The notes under the pieces: generated by a model | Databases searched by the model: none | The model's input: the letters and a program-made list of their open reading frames with translations, nothing else | Told to the model about the DNA's origin: nothing | Translations under genes and position numbers: made by a program | Assembly: GCA_029582265.1 (NCBI GenBank) | Contig: CM055831.1 | Span: 30,504,189-30,568,188, forward strand | Length of the DNA stretch: 64,000 nucleotides | Source of the DNA: Zoroaster sp. YZ-2022 | Lineage: Eukaryota > Echinodermata > Asteroidea > Forcipulatida > Zoroasteridae | Direction of reading: 5' to 3' | Shown here: positions 35,788-47,924 of the stretch, piece after piece | Layout of the letters: every line of letters begins with the position of its first letter | Numbering within the stretch: the first letter of the stretch is position 1

Positions 35788-36604
35788 AAATTACCAATAT
35801 CATGACCCCAGGGCCTTAACTGCCAACATAGATTATTTTGGACACTAGTCCTGAAAAGTGCTCCAAATTTGATTTCAAGCATTTAAAAGGCCTTTTTCCA
35901 AAATGGCTGCTTTTCAGTGTGGGAGTTTTCTGCCAAGTATAGAGGGTGGTTTCTAATAGATGAGAATAACCTTAATGTCAGCTCTTGGACTTCTTTCTCA
36001 ATAAATTGAGTAGTAGTGCTAAAGGTTATATATCAGATCATCATTTTTCCTTATTTTAAAAGCTGTAACAGACTTTTTAATAATATTTTGTATTTTGTAT
36101 TTAGCATTGTTTGTTATGAGAGTTTATTTGCCCATGGTGCATCCCATATTAAAAATGGTATGCCATGGTTTGTACTTTGTTTTGATGGTGGGATTTAAAT
36201 ACGTGCTTTTGTTTACAGTATTAGTATGACTGACAATAAATGAAAATCTTACACATTAAATGTTCTCATTCAATATCCTTTAGTATTTCATGTCTTTATT
36301 GGATGAATGCAGTACTGTTACATCAAAAGGTATGTGGAATTGTGAAATTATAATATCCCATAGTCTGCATACATGTGCTCTTTGTTGGCTACTGTTTATA
36401 TTTGCCATTTGGTCCTGTGTTGCGCAAAAATACCTTTTTTCTTCATTTATACATATCAAATCAGGTTTGAATTTTGAGAAAATGTTTAAACATGCTTTCT
36501 GTCCTTCATTTATGAACCTTAATAAAATCTCATTGACTGGTATATATGGGTAATTGAGGTAAAAACTTAGCCAATAGTTTTATTGTGGTTTACAAGTTGT
36601 AAAC
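35788..36604. other. Noncoding stretch
   Basis: Several small plus-strand frames occur but none is conserved in the second copy (62440-63240). No gene is supported. Confidence 0.4.
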
Positions 36605-36955
36605 ATGGAGGCTTTTTGTGCCAAATTAAAATGTTCTCTCGACAAGAAGACACACTTGTTGAATCCACAGGGTGTATAATTTGGCAAGGATTTTAAAAGG
36701 AAAAATATGGAACAATCAATGTCAATTATCAGATCAAACAAACGCATAACAGATGTATGTACACAGAGTGGCTTTATGGCATGGTACACTCTGGAATCTC
36801 TGATTTACCAGGAGAGTGTGATGTAAGTCACCTGTGCCATCACACATTGTGTGTGTTTGTTTTGAAGATTTGGCTCTCGAACTAATCTGCTAATAATTCG
36901 TGAATAAGATGCAAATATAAGACGTTGCCATGGGGCCTCGTTCAAGGTTTGTATA
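36605..36955 (+). pseudogene. I-PpoI-like (His-Me finger) endonuclease domain relic, first copy
   Basis: It starts ATGGAGGCTTTTTGTGCC like the copy at 63256, but is more damaged: an early TTTTAAAAGG frame change, a changed HR region, and a GTGTGTGTTTG expansion that shifts frame right after the HLCHHTLC core. The core zinc/catalytic motif is still legible. See the second copy for the domain reading. Confidence 0.55.
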
Positions 36956-36984
36956 ATTTAGCCACATGTATGTCATTCATTCAA

Positions 36985-37070
36985 GCCCAAATCCTAACCC
37001 TGTTCTTTATCCCTAACCCCTATCCTTAACTCCTAACCCTCACCATATAACTATATCCTCAACCCTAACT
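36985..37070. repeat. Degenerate interstitial CCCTAA repeat
   Basis: Irregular CCTAACCC-type repeats lie just after the endonuclease relic. The purer second copy at 63640-63718 has several consecutive CCCTAA units. Confidence 0.7.
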
Positions 37071-38707
37071 GGTTATAATGCTGGTGCTGGTAAGTGATGA
37101 AGAAAAAAGTATGGAACAAGCACTAAAAAGTCTATAATTAATTTGGAAACTGTTTACAATAATCAGTCTTCATACGAATTCTTGCCAGTCATTATTGGCT
37201 ATTACGGTGTTGGGATCTATTTAGCCATGTTTATACAGTGCCTGTGAAGTATAATACAAATGAAATTATTTTGATCGACATTGTACCTTTTCGTCTGTTG
37301 TACTTTTTCCTTGGTCCTTTTAGAGTAATATTTCTATTACAACGATACACAATACATGGTTATCCATTGTAAATCGTAACAGAAACATCACAGACGAACC
37401 AAGTATGCTGAAGCTGTCATTTTGCAGTGGGTCAATATTTGTCAATTTTTAACCAGAAATATGACCTCCGTAATATACTTGATGTCTTGAGAGGTGTCTT
37501 CAAGTCAAATTGAAAATAATCATTTCTTTAATGGGTGCACCCAATAAATAGTGAGGGAATTCATGCACTGAGTTGTTTATTTGGAAGTGTATAGTCATTG
37601 AAGACTATCAACCAAATTCTACAAGGTATAATTAGATACCAAAATACCCAAACAGTAGGGAGGAGGGGTGGGTTTCATCCCTCAAGGCCTCCCCAACCCC
37701 TGGATCTGCCATTGGTGTTATTGAGGCTTGTGACAGGAAACCCCAAAAGAGTTTGTTCATTGCAATGTGTACAATTAATGAAGATTTTTATTTTTAAAGT
37801 GTTCAATATAATGTATAAAGTCAATTATGAATGTTTATTTTAAAAGTGAACAATAATCATATATGTTGAAAAGTAAATTTAAATCAAGACAAATGAAGCC
37901 CTCTTTTGTAACCTCACAAATTATTATGTTGAATTAGTTGCTCATTTATGAGATTAAGAGTCGTGGGTTTCTGAAGGTAACTTGTCTGAATGGGATGAAA
38001 TGATTGCATAGAAACCTACAGTGCTTTGCTAGAAACTGTGAAATAGATTTCACAACTTGCTCTTTCAAATGAAATATTGACTGGACAATTGTTTATATGC
38101 AAATCTTTTAATAGTTACATTTATTTATTCTGGCATTATGATGACATTTTACAAAGGGTCATTCCATCGTCAAATCACACACTTTCCAAGGTCAATCTCA
38201 CAGATTTTTTTTTTTACTTTCTAGGTTGTTCAGTTCTATGAGAAAACTCCAAAACTGAAATTTGGAGTGTTTTTGGTCATGTGGTTTGTGAGTTACAGGT
38301 CGTTGAACTTTTACCTTTCGTTTGACTCTTCACAACTTTGGAAATCTGTAACTCGTTAAGAATATTGTAAGAAAGTGATTTTTTTAATGTTAAATGAAAG
38401 CGCTTATCATCACAAATTATCCACTTTGGTACTTGGAAAAATTAAAAAAATAAGCGAGTGGTCACAAATGCCATTTTGACCTTATTCTCGCAAGGGGCCA
38501 CAACATTAAAATTTATGGGAAAATTGCGTCAAATGAAAGGTCCAAAGAGCACTTATTGTGTATACCAAATATAAAATGTTCTCTCAAGCACTAAGGTAGG
38601 GTGTACTTTTTAAAGATGGCAGGGCACTCTAACGTTGATATTAGTGTACATTATAAAGACATTTTACAATGTATCAAGAATGTACTATCTCATTTTATTT
38701 CCTCCAG
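37071..38707. other. Noncoding stretch, mostly single-copy in window
   Basis: From 37342 onward there is no second copy in the window. No gene is supported. A weak exon-like piece near 38225-38300 has a good acceptor but a poor donor. Confidence 0.4.
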
Positions 38708-38823
38708 GTTGACAGTATGATTAACCCTTCTAATGGACCTGATCAGAGGTCAATGGGAAGAAACAGTTTATGGGTGTTCATCCTGAACCAAGAGAGACCA
38801 GCTTCTGCATGCTCCAACAAAAG
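38708..38823 (+). other. Probable internal exon of an unidentified plus-strand gene
   Basis: A 116-base segment is bounded by a strong acceptor (TTTTATTTCCTCCAG) and a consensus donor (AAAAG/GTAAGAG). It is fully open in the frame beginning VDSMINPSNGPD and continuing through WVFILNQERPA. It leaves in phase 2. I do not recognise the protein. Its frame does not join directly to the endonuclease-like ORF upstream, because that junction would meet a stop. It is the best spliced-exon candidate in the window. Confidence 0.45.
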
Positions 38824-41111
38824 GTAAGAGGAAGAAAACCTAGACTTGTATAAGGTGCAGGCTCAGGTGTAGAATATAACCTTTCCATTATGCAACCCCT
38901 GTACAAGGGTGATCCAGAGGGGAAAAGAGAGGTATAGACCTTTCTTTTGGCGGTTATAACCAAACAGACAATGTCAAAAGCAAAATGAGGGAACTCCTCT
39001 TAAAGATGCACCACCTGTATTTGTAACTTTTTCACCAGTGATTGCTTGTAACTTCCTTTGTAATATGAAAAATAAATAAAAATGTATTTTCCTCATAGAA
39101 AGGCAACCAAATACTTAACAATTACAAATGAAATATAACAAATCATCAGAGGCTTGTTTTTTAAATGAATTAATAGCTAGTCTCGTCATAAATTCATTGC
39201 TTAGTTCATATGTGATTTCTTATATTAAAGACTCTGGAGAAGTAGCTTACAAATTGTCAAGGGCAAAAACATCTAAATCAAATATTCATTTTGAGTTATT
39301 CTAAAGGTAAGTAAAGACTTCTAATAAACACAACTAGAGTAATCTGCAGGATGGGTATCCCAGGATTGTACTATAAGAGTAAGGTCCTTACTATATGATT
39401 ATACTCACTTGTTAATACAATACACAAATACCAACTTCTCTGACTTTTACCACTGCTGATAACTGCACTATTCACGACTGATAGGTGACTTCTGTAACAA
39501 TAAACCAAAGCTCTTTGTTGAAACACTGAGATTGCTGCGTGAGACCGATTCTTGAAATGTTTTGAGAAAGCTCTTGACCACTGCCCAGTTACTGCTGTGT
39601 ATACCTCATTGGTCACAGAGTTGCTAAATCCAGTTGCATTGTTATAAGTTTCTGGTCAACTCATAGGAGTGGTGTGATAAATCATAGTCCCACGAACCCT
39701 ACTGCCCTGCACCCTTACATAATTGCCCTTGACTTTACCTATGGGAGTTTATAGAACCATGCTCAATATAATCATAGATCATTTTATTATTACAATAAAC
39801 ATGATCAAATGTGAGTTATTTCATTCTCAAATGTTGACATTGGACTAGTCATTTGGGTTTGTGATGTGTCATCAATTCACTCGAGTATATAAATTTAGTG
39901 CAGGTAAAATTAAATTATTCTAAAATGAAAATTCCAGATATTATATTTGTACTAATATTTGTTTCAGTAACTTTTGCTAAAGTGATGTATCGTCATGATG
40001 AGAGCAGATTTTCAACAGGGTATGGAATCAGTGTCCGAAGTTGAAGATGAATACAGTGAATGAAAATCACTGGCCTTATTTCAGCAGCAGCAATGTTATA
40101 GTATGACCTACCATGTGGGGTGGCTATTGTAGAACACCGAGTTAATCTAAAACTAACATTCTGATTCCACGTCTGCTGATCGTGTGTTGATACTGTCTTT
40201 TAAGAATTTAACTGTCAGAAGTATAGTTTGTAACTTTGACCAACGTTGATGTCAATAATTTCCAAGACAATGATACTGTGGACTGTCCATTTGAAATTCA
40301 TATCAACGATGACATTTATTTCATTGTTAACAAAACAACAAAACAATATATAACAGTATAAATGTATCATACAGGTATACAAATATAAATACTTGAATTA
40401 TGAAAATATGTTAACGATATTTTGTATTTTTGAAAAACACAATATTAACATGAAAAGTATGGAAGTTATTTCAAAATACACTGAAATTGGTTTAGTTTCC
40501 ATGAATGATAAATGCCACAGAGACAGCTTAGACTCAGTTTTGATGATTCTGATTGGCTGAGGCGTGATCAGCGGTTGTTTGGCACCAGTCTTAATGTTGG
40601 TATCACTGCTCGTTTCACAACCAAGAGGTTGAAATCAACCAGTTTGAGTTCAATGTGGAGTCAAGTCTTCATAAGTTTTGGCCTTTAAAACCAATTTTTT
40701 CAGAAAATATTGGAGTAAATGTTCTATTTGTTCATGTCTATAAGCGAAATGCAAGCACTTGAAATGGGTAATTTATATTTCAATATGATTATTAGTATAA
40801 TTACTAACTTATACATTAAGTTAGCTTACATAATAAATTTGGTAATTTTGTACCTGTGGTTCCCGTCACACTAATGCTGTACCTTTCCCCTTTAAAATGG
40901 TTGTTTAAGTTCATTTGAGATGTTTATCATCTGTGTTTCTGGAAGCAAAATGTTCAAGTTTTAATATTTTGCAATAAAAATCAGGAGGGTATTCATGAAT
41001 GTAAATAAAAGAAAAACACTTTTTCTTGACCCCAGGATAAATACCCCCGGGGGGATGGGAAAAGACAACCTATGGTTTTTGGTTTTATCCCGTGGGACAC
41101 AACTTTTCCCC
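38824..41111. other. Noncoding region up to the gap
   Basis: No gene is recognised. A MITE relative lies at 39997-40203; the rest shows no structure I can name. Confidence 0.4.
39997..40203. mobile_element. Diverged foldback MITE
   Basis: The left arm (GTATCGTCATGATGAGAGCA) and an imperfect inverted right arm (GTTGATACTGTCTTTTAA) are related to the nested MITE at 22870-23026. The identity is lower, so it is an older insertion. Confidence 0.5.
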
Positions 41112-41611
41112 NNNNNNNNNNNNNNNNNNNNNNNNNNNNNNNNNNNNNNNNNNNNNNNNNNNNNNNNNNNNNNNNNNNNNNNNNNNNNNNNNNNNNNNNN
41201 NNNNNNNNNNNNNNNNNNNNNNNNNNNNNNNNNNNNNNNNNNNNNNNNNNNNNNNNNNNNNNNNNNNNNNNNNNNNNNNNNNNNNNNNNNNNNNNNNNNN
41301 NNNNNNNNNNNNNNNNNNNNNNNNNNNNNNNNNNNNNNNNNNNNNNNNNNNNNNNNNNNNNNNNNNNNNNNNNNNNNNNNNNNNNNNNNNNNNNNNNNNN
41401 NNNNNNNNNNNNNNNNNNNNNNNNNNNNNNNNNNNNNNNNNNNNNNNNNNNNNNNNNNNNNNNNNNNNNNNNNNNNNNNNNNNNNNNNNNNNNNNNNNNN
41501 NNNNNNNNNNNNNNNNNNNNNNNNNNNNNNNNNNNNNNNNNNNNNNNNNNNNNNNNNNNNNNNNNNNNNNNNNNNNNNNNNNNNNNNNNNNNNNNNNNNN
41601 NNNNNNNNNNN
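41112..41611. other. Assembly gap, exactly 500 N
   Basis: A run of 500 Ns is a fixed-size placeholder, so the true distance is unknown. Reading frames running through it are meaningless. The sequence to its right restarts inside MITE (a), matching position 14920. Confidence 0.98.
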
Positions 41612-41697
41612 ATTTGGGTCAACAGTCAAAAACAGGCAGTTGACTGGTTTTGACCTCAACAGCAACTTTCCACTAAAGTGCATCAATAGTAGGAGGG
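41612..41697. mobile_element. piggyBac-like MITE (a), second copy, cut by the gap
   Basis: Only the right 86 bases remain, ending TAGTAGGAGGG before TTAA. It shows that the contig broke inside a dispersed repeat. Confidence 0.8.
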
Positions 41698-42603
41698 TTA
41701 ATGTGCTTTCATTTCAGAGAATTCAGAAAACTCAACAAAATATGCACATTTACTTTTCATGACTTGTATACTTTTAGACGCATTGATTTTGAGGACATCA
41801 TTGGCCCATTAGGTCAAAAAAAGTCTCAGCACATCAGCATTTTTGATTTCCTTTTTTTTCAAAATTGCTGGATTGATGGGAATACTGCCGTGCTGTATTT
41901 TAAACGACTTTTTCACATTGGGGTATGAACGTTTGCCCAATTTGTAAGGCCTCTCTTAGCCACCATACTTTGTACATGGCAAATTTGGTCCCTGTGTGTA
42001 GACATATCACATATTTCCCTGTGGCAAAAAAAAAGGTTTACTGAAAATAAAAAGTGCATCACCGCACCAATTTTGAAGCCGACCTATGACCAGAAACCTG
42101 AGACCTTTTTTGTTTGGCCAATTGGTCAGCTTGCCCAATATAAACACCATGGAAGAATAAAGTTGACACCATTGGCATTCATTTAACACCCAGTATTGGA
42201 TGGGTATACTTGCTGGGTATATAGAAGACACCGTAACAGAAGACATGTTTATACAATATACATTCTATAAAAACACAAAATAGTAAACTGTATTAAATTA
42301 AACAATTATGATAATAAACAATGATGTAAATAAATTGACATGAAAATGTAGGACAAGTTTCATGAACGAAATATCACTCCAAAAATGGGCTATTGTCTCA
42401 GAAGTAGCTTATGAGTGAAAGAAGAAAATGTCACAAAAAAATTGTTTATTTTTCATTGGTGTGGATCCTCTGATGACTTCTTAATTAGTTGCTTCCATAT
42501 GAAAAAAAATATTACTACAGAAACCAGACAAATGGTTTCTCATTGGTGGATCCTGTGGTCATTTTATGTGAGAAGGATATTTAGCACAATGTTACAACCC
42601 AAG
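41698..42603. other. Conserved 3' flank of gene C2 with relic fingers
   Basis: This is the second copy of 15006-15908. Decayed finger codons with stops lie at about 42420-42603 on the minus strand. A TTTATT (AATAAA on the minus strand) near 42445 is a candidate polyadenylation signal. Confidence 0.6.
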
Positions 42604-43773
42604 TCATTTATTAGTGTGGACTTTCTGATGACGTCTTAGATGGCCTCCTTGTGAGAAGGATTTTCCACAAATGTCACAGACAAATGGTTTCTCATTGGTG
42701 TGTACCCTCCGATGACATCTTAGATTGCTTTCATGTGAGAAGGATTTTCCACAAATGTCACAGGTAAATGGTTTCTCATTGGTGTGTACCCTCCGATGAC
42801 GTCTTAGACTGCTTCCACAGGAGAAGGATTTTCCACAAATGTCACAGACAAATGGTTTCTCATTGGTGTGTACCCTCTGATGACATCTTAGATTGCCTCC
42901 TTGTGAAAAGGATTTTCCACAAATGTCACAGGTAAATGGTTTCTCATTGGTGTGTACCCTCCGATGACATCTTAGATTGCCTCCTTGTGAAAAGGATTTT
43001 CCACAAATGTTACAGGTAAATGGTTTTTCATTGGTGTGTACCCTCCGATGACATCTTAGACTGCTTCCATGTGAGAAGGATTTTCCACAAATGTCACAGG
43101 TAAATTGTTTCTCATTGGTGTGTACCCTCCAATGACGTCTTAGATTGCCTCCTTGTGAAAAGGATTTTCCACAAATGTCACAGGTAAATGGTTTTTCATT
43201 GGTGTGTACCCTCCGATGACATCTTAGACTGCTTCCACGTGAGAAGGATTTTCCACAAATGTCACAGACAAATGGTTTCTCATTGGTGTGGACAATTTGA
43301 TGCCTTCTTAGTGAGCTTCCTTGGGTAAAAGATTTGCCACAAATTTTACAGACAAATGGTTTCTCATTGGTGTGTACCCTCTGATGACATCTTAGATTGC
43401 CTCCTTGTGAGAAGGATTTTCCACAAATGTCACTGACAAATGGTTTCTCATTGGTGTGGACCCTCTGATGATGTCTTAGATTGGCTACTCGTGAAAAGGA
43501 TTTTCCACAAATGTCACAGACAAATGGTTTCTCATTGGTGTGGACCCTCCGATGACGTCTTAGATTGGCTACTCGTGAAAAGGATTTTCCACAAATGTCA
43601 CAGACAAATGGTTTCTCTTTGGTGTGGACAATTTGATGCGTTCTTAGTGAGCTGCCTTGCGTGAAGGTTTTGTCACAAATTTTACAAACAAATGGTTTCT
43701 CATTGGTGTGTACCCTCTGATGACGTCTTACATTGCTTCCATGTGAGAATTGTTTCTCATTTGTTAGATCCAT
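42604..43773 (-). CDS. C2H2 zinc-finger protein C, 13 fingers, intact copy
   Basis: A 389-residue protein: a cysteine-less N-terminal half finger (MDLTNEKQFSHGSNVRRH), then 13 C2H2 modules of 28 residues ending VHTNK. Module 4 reads VSDIC, a Cys-to-Ser change of the first zinc ligand, so 12 fingers are fully canonical. Fingers 2 and 3 have R-V-A-N helices not seen in protein B. Fingers 1 and 5 are the THQIVH or RHQIVH type. Linkers are TNEKPF, with one TKEKPF and one TNEKQF. It is expected to be a nuclear DNA-binding protein; no effector domain is visible. The start is conserved in all paralogs and the stop is TGA directly after HTNK. The first copy (15909-17067) is the same gene with frame errors. 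The 5' flank holds the conserved AT-rich element at about 43879-43900. Confidence 0.9.
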   Translation of the reverse strand: MDLTNEKQFSHGSNVRRHQRVHTNEKPFVCKICDKTFTQGSSLRTHQIVHTKEKPFVCDICGKSFSRVANLRRHRRVHTNEKPFVCDICGKSFSRVANLRHHQRVHTNEKPFVSDICGKSFSQGGNLRCHQRVHTNEKPFVCKICGKSFTQGSSLRRHQIVHTNEKPFVCDICGKSFSRGSSLRCHRRVHTNEKPFTCDICGKSFSQGGNLRRHWRVHTNEKQFTCDICGKSFSHGSSLRCHRRVHTNEKPFTCNICGKSFSQGGNLRCHRRVHTNEKPFTCDICGKSFSQGGNLRCHQRVHTNEKPFVCDICGKSFSCGSSLRRHRRVHTNEKPFTCDICGKSFSHESNLRCHRRVHTNEKPFVCDICGKSFSQGGHLRRHQKVHTNK

Positions 43774-45482
43774 TGGATGACTTGTGATTCAGGTTGAGAA
43801 CACAAATAATCAAACGGCTTGTCATTGGTGAAGACTTTCCGACTCAAACCAGCTTTCTATATTAAGGAAAAAATAAAGGTAATTAATAAAATATTTACTA
43901 AAGCAGGAAGTCGACAGCATCAGAGCAAGGTTGAAATTTCCCCTAGACCATCACCAGCCAAAGTGGATTAACAGAATGACTACTACAACTGCTTGGTTTG
44001 ATAGTCTGGGGGCTAATGTACAAATATAAGAAATACATCATCACAATTTTTTTAACAAATCAATGATTTTTTTGCTGACACCATAAGGCAGTTCTTTAGC
44101 ATGGTGGAGTATAACTCATCCTATAAACTTATTCAAATATTCTTGAAAATTGTGCAACCAATTTTCAAGCTAAGTTTTGAGACATTAAAGGGGGACTGTA
44201 ATAAAAAAAAAATTTTGAGACCCACCTGTGTTTATTTAATCACTGATTTCTGAGTACAAGTATTTCAAAACAATGTTTGAAGTGTTTGGGGGAGGCAACC
44301 CCACCCCATGGTGGAAGCTTCATTTGCATAAGATATGTGACGTAAGGTCGGGAAGATCCGATGTGAACATGATGTACAAAAGTCAGAACGGATAGTCTGT
44401 TCTGCTGGGAATACCAAAGCGGTCCGTTGGGAACACGCCAGCGATCCCCCGGGCATACGCAAACGGTCCCGAGGAATGGAGCTGTATGCCCAGCGGAACG
44501 TTCGACTGGGCACACGTGAGCATACTCGCGATCCAAAGGATCGTTCCTTTGTGAACAGTGGATACTGCAACACTCCGCCAACTGTGAATGGGCAGAAAAA
44601 TGTAATACATTGTGTTTACCGCATGCGTGGCATAGCACAGTTAGTGCACTACTACTGCACGAAAATAATTACAATTACAAAATTAATGATTTTGACATTC
44701 AAATAAAACAACGGTGCAGTATTCATAATAACACATACACTGAGTCACTCATTTTAAGGTCTTTTATTTTTACTAATTAGGACAAGTTTGTTTTTAGTCG
44801 AAGCAAACACAAAATGTTGCAATGCAGGAGGAAGAGGAGTGCTTAAAAATTGATATGAAATGTGGCTGCTTTTTGTTTTTTGTTATACAAGTCTCATAAT
44901 TACTTCATTCATAAATAGCCATAATCGGTAGGCCTTTACACACATTAAGCCTACACTGAATCCTTGATAGCTGGTTATGAAGCTTGGCGTTTTGGCAAAA
45001 ATGGGACGGAATACAAACATGCCTTCATACATAAACACAAGAGTGAGCAGCAGTTAGTCAGGTGTGAAATGAACGCAATAAGAAGAAGATACAAGAAGCA
45101 GAGTCACTTACTGGTCCTGGGACTGGACAATAGAGGGATTACACATGAATAGATAGAGGTACCATACTATAAGAGAGGAAGTTAGTCAGGTGTGAAATGA
45201 ACACAAAAGAAGAAGATACAAGAAGCAGAGTCATGTACTGGTCCTGGGACTGGACAATAGAGGGATTACACATGAATGGATAGAGGTACCAGGAGTTTTT
45301 GGCTTGAATAAGGGATTATGAGATTTTTGAAAAACAAAGAGTCAGATAGGTGGAGTAAAACAAAACAGATAAATAAACTAACAAGCAAAACAAATGTAAA
45401 ACAAATGAAGAAATATCTGTGGAGAAAGAAAAAATAATTAATTTTCTATGCAAATTAATTTTTTGAATAAAAAATTGTTCCC
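43774..45482. other. Gene C2 5' flank, unit-3-specific insert and tandem block
   Basis: This is the second copy of 17068-18782. It includes the conserved AT-rich element (about 43880), degenerate 22-bp repeats (about 44400-44475) and the 126-bp tandem pair (45054-45300). No gene is supported. Confidence 0.5.
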
Positions 45483-46971
45483 TGAAATATAACCAATAAT
45501 GTTATCTTACCTACCTAGTAAGGTGGACAACATATGGATGATGATGGACATATACTTCAAATTATTCCCGGATATTTATTTCATGAAAAATCAGGCATTT
45601 TTGGTATACGATGACTTCCTCAGTCATGTCAGTTTGATCTTGTCAACTCCCCCATAAGTGACCAACACGCTCATTGTACAAGCACAGTGGCAACTATAAT
45701 AGGATCCTTCTATTTTCTGAAGGGTAGGATTTTTATAGCAGGGAAATAAAGTCCGAAAACCATCTTAAAAATAGCTTTCGCTTTCTGTACCCCCAAAAAA
45801 CGATCAAAATCATTTTTTAACTCATAACTGGTTAGTGGTTGCAATTTTTTTTTTCAAAACCTTAAAAAGCAGCGGGGTAGAATGTCGTATCCGACCGCCA
45901 CTTTTTCTCATTCAATATAACCATTAATGTAATCTTACCTACCTAGTAAGGTGGAGAACATATGGACATATGTGACCTGTCACCACGAAACCCGGACAAA
46001 GTTGGAAAATTTTATTTTAAGTTTTTGGTATTTTCATATTCTCCAGTTCATAAGCTTTTGAATGATTATAAACTTGTAGGGGTAACCCTTTTTTAGTAAT
46101 CCCCTCAGGAGGGGATTAAGCCCCCCCAACATGCCCAATCAATAACAAGTCAATCAGAGAACAGAAGGCTTTTGTACAGGAAGTCCACACTTCTTGTTCA
46201 CCAACAACGCTCCAAAATTAGGGTAAACAAGTATTTTACCTTAACGGATTTAATTTATTTTTAAAGAAAAATGATAGATGAATATGTAAAGCATACGGTC
46301 ATCCCAAAATCCAAAAATGGACGATTCCACCCTGAAATGACTTTGCACGTTGTTTACCCGAAATGGATTGGTGTGACTTTGTCCGGGTTTCGTGGTGACA
46401 TGTCACATGATGGACATATACTTCAAATTATTCCAGGATATTTATTTCATGAAAAATCAGACATTATTTTTTGGTATACGATGACTTCCTCAGTCATGTC
46501 AGTTTGACCTTGTCAACTCCCCCATAAGTATAAACCAACACGGTCATTGTACACAAGGTTTATCGCTAATAGCAACAAGGAATCATGGGATGTCTGTGGG
46601 TGCAACAGCGCAACTGCGTGCCATGCAAACAAACAAAATATTGTTGACGTCACGCAAGCCCCTCCAAACAGATGCCCCAAATTGTATCCCAGTATGCTTT
46701 ATGGCTGTTGCTTACGTAGCGCTATTTGCAATATACCTTATGCGCAGTGGCAACTATAATAGTATCCTTCTATTTTCTGAAGGGGAGGATTTTTGTAGAC
46801 AGTCAGGAAATCAAGTCCAAAAACATTATAAAAGTGGATTTTAAAGAGTTTTTCGCTTCCTGTACCCCCAAAAATCGATTTTGTAACGTGGTTAGGCCTA
46901 ACAGTTAGTGGTTGCAATTTTTTTCTTCTTAAAAAAACCTTAAAAAGTAGCGGTCGGATACGACATTATTT
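45483..46971. mobile_element. Foldback MITE composite, second copy
   Basis: Matches 18783-20271, with the nested TIR element at 45972-46406 and the insertion of about 190 bp at 46554-46742. Confidence 0.65.
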
Positions 46972-47924
46972 GCTGCGTTTGTTCATGTCATTTGTCCCCA
47001 AAACCCAATTCCCATAATTCATTGCGCAGACAGTTCCGAATAGGTCTCGAGTCCACGGGAGTCGATACTTACGCTAGGCTGGCTCTCGAGACATCAACGT
47101 TCACAACGGACAAAACAAACCCATTTATTTCACTGTCACAACTAACTACATTAACTTACATATATATTCTATATCCTCAATGGAGTACTATCATACGTTG
47201 TCTCGATGACATTTTGTATATTCCTGTATAAAGTCGTCACATTCTTCGATAAGTTCACCACGTGCGTAAATCCAAAGCGCCATTTTCAAAATTAACCAAA
47301 CCCTCCAGCCCCCCCCACACACAGAGCAATGCGCGTGCGTATTATAAAAGGCACTGCGTAAGCGCAGGATCCAAGAGGGCGCGTGGTGACAACTATGCTA
47401 AGTTTTTCACGTACCCCACGAAAAATCCTGACAGTGCCCCATAAAAGGGAAAACCCATACCCCGTTCCCATCCCCACTGAAAAAGTCCTGGCTACGCCGC
47501 TGGTTCACAAAGACGAATGAGAACAGCATATTTCACTGTCGACTACGTTGTAGGCCTATAAAATTATTCTTTTGTAAGGAAATTTCTGTTTGATCCAGAA
47601 AGTTAAGAGATAATGACCCCATATTTTTTCTCACATATACCTTCGTCCAGCGATTTTGAAGGCGCTTCTTTTTTCACTGCCGCTAGTAAGTCAGTCGGCA
47701 CATTGTCTTCCATGCCGCCCAAAAAACCACAAAAACATATAAATAAATAATTTTAAATATTTTAAATAATGAAAATAATGCCAGTGCTGGTAGCATAGCT
47801 CGATATGGATTTCTGAATAAAAAGCAAATTTTGTTCCAAGTGAAGACAGACAAATGTAGACAATAAGATCAAAATAAAAGAAAAATGTACAAAATGCTTT
47901 TAGAAGTTTAATATTATACATTAA
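46972..47924. other. Unit 3 spacer, second copy
   Basis: Matches 20272-21235 but lacks the long poly-C runs. No gene is supported. Confidence 0.5.

Noticed and set aside
38225..38300. Possible exon with open frame VVQFYEKTPK
   Set aside because: The acceptor is good but the donor (CAG/GTCGTT) is poor and the surroundings look like dispersed repeat.
40961..41762. Long ORFs across the N run
   Set aside because: They translate placeholder Ns and have no meaning.
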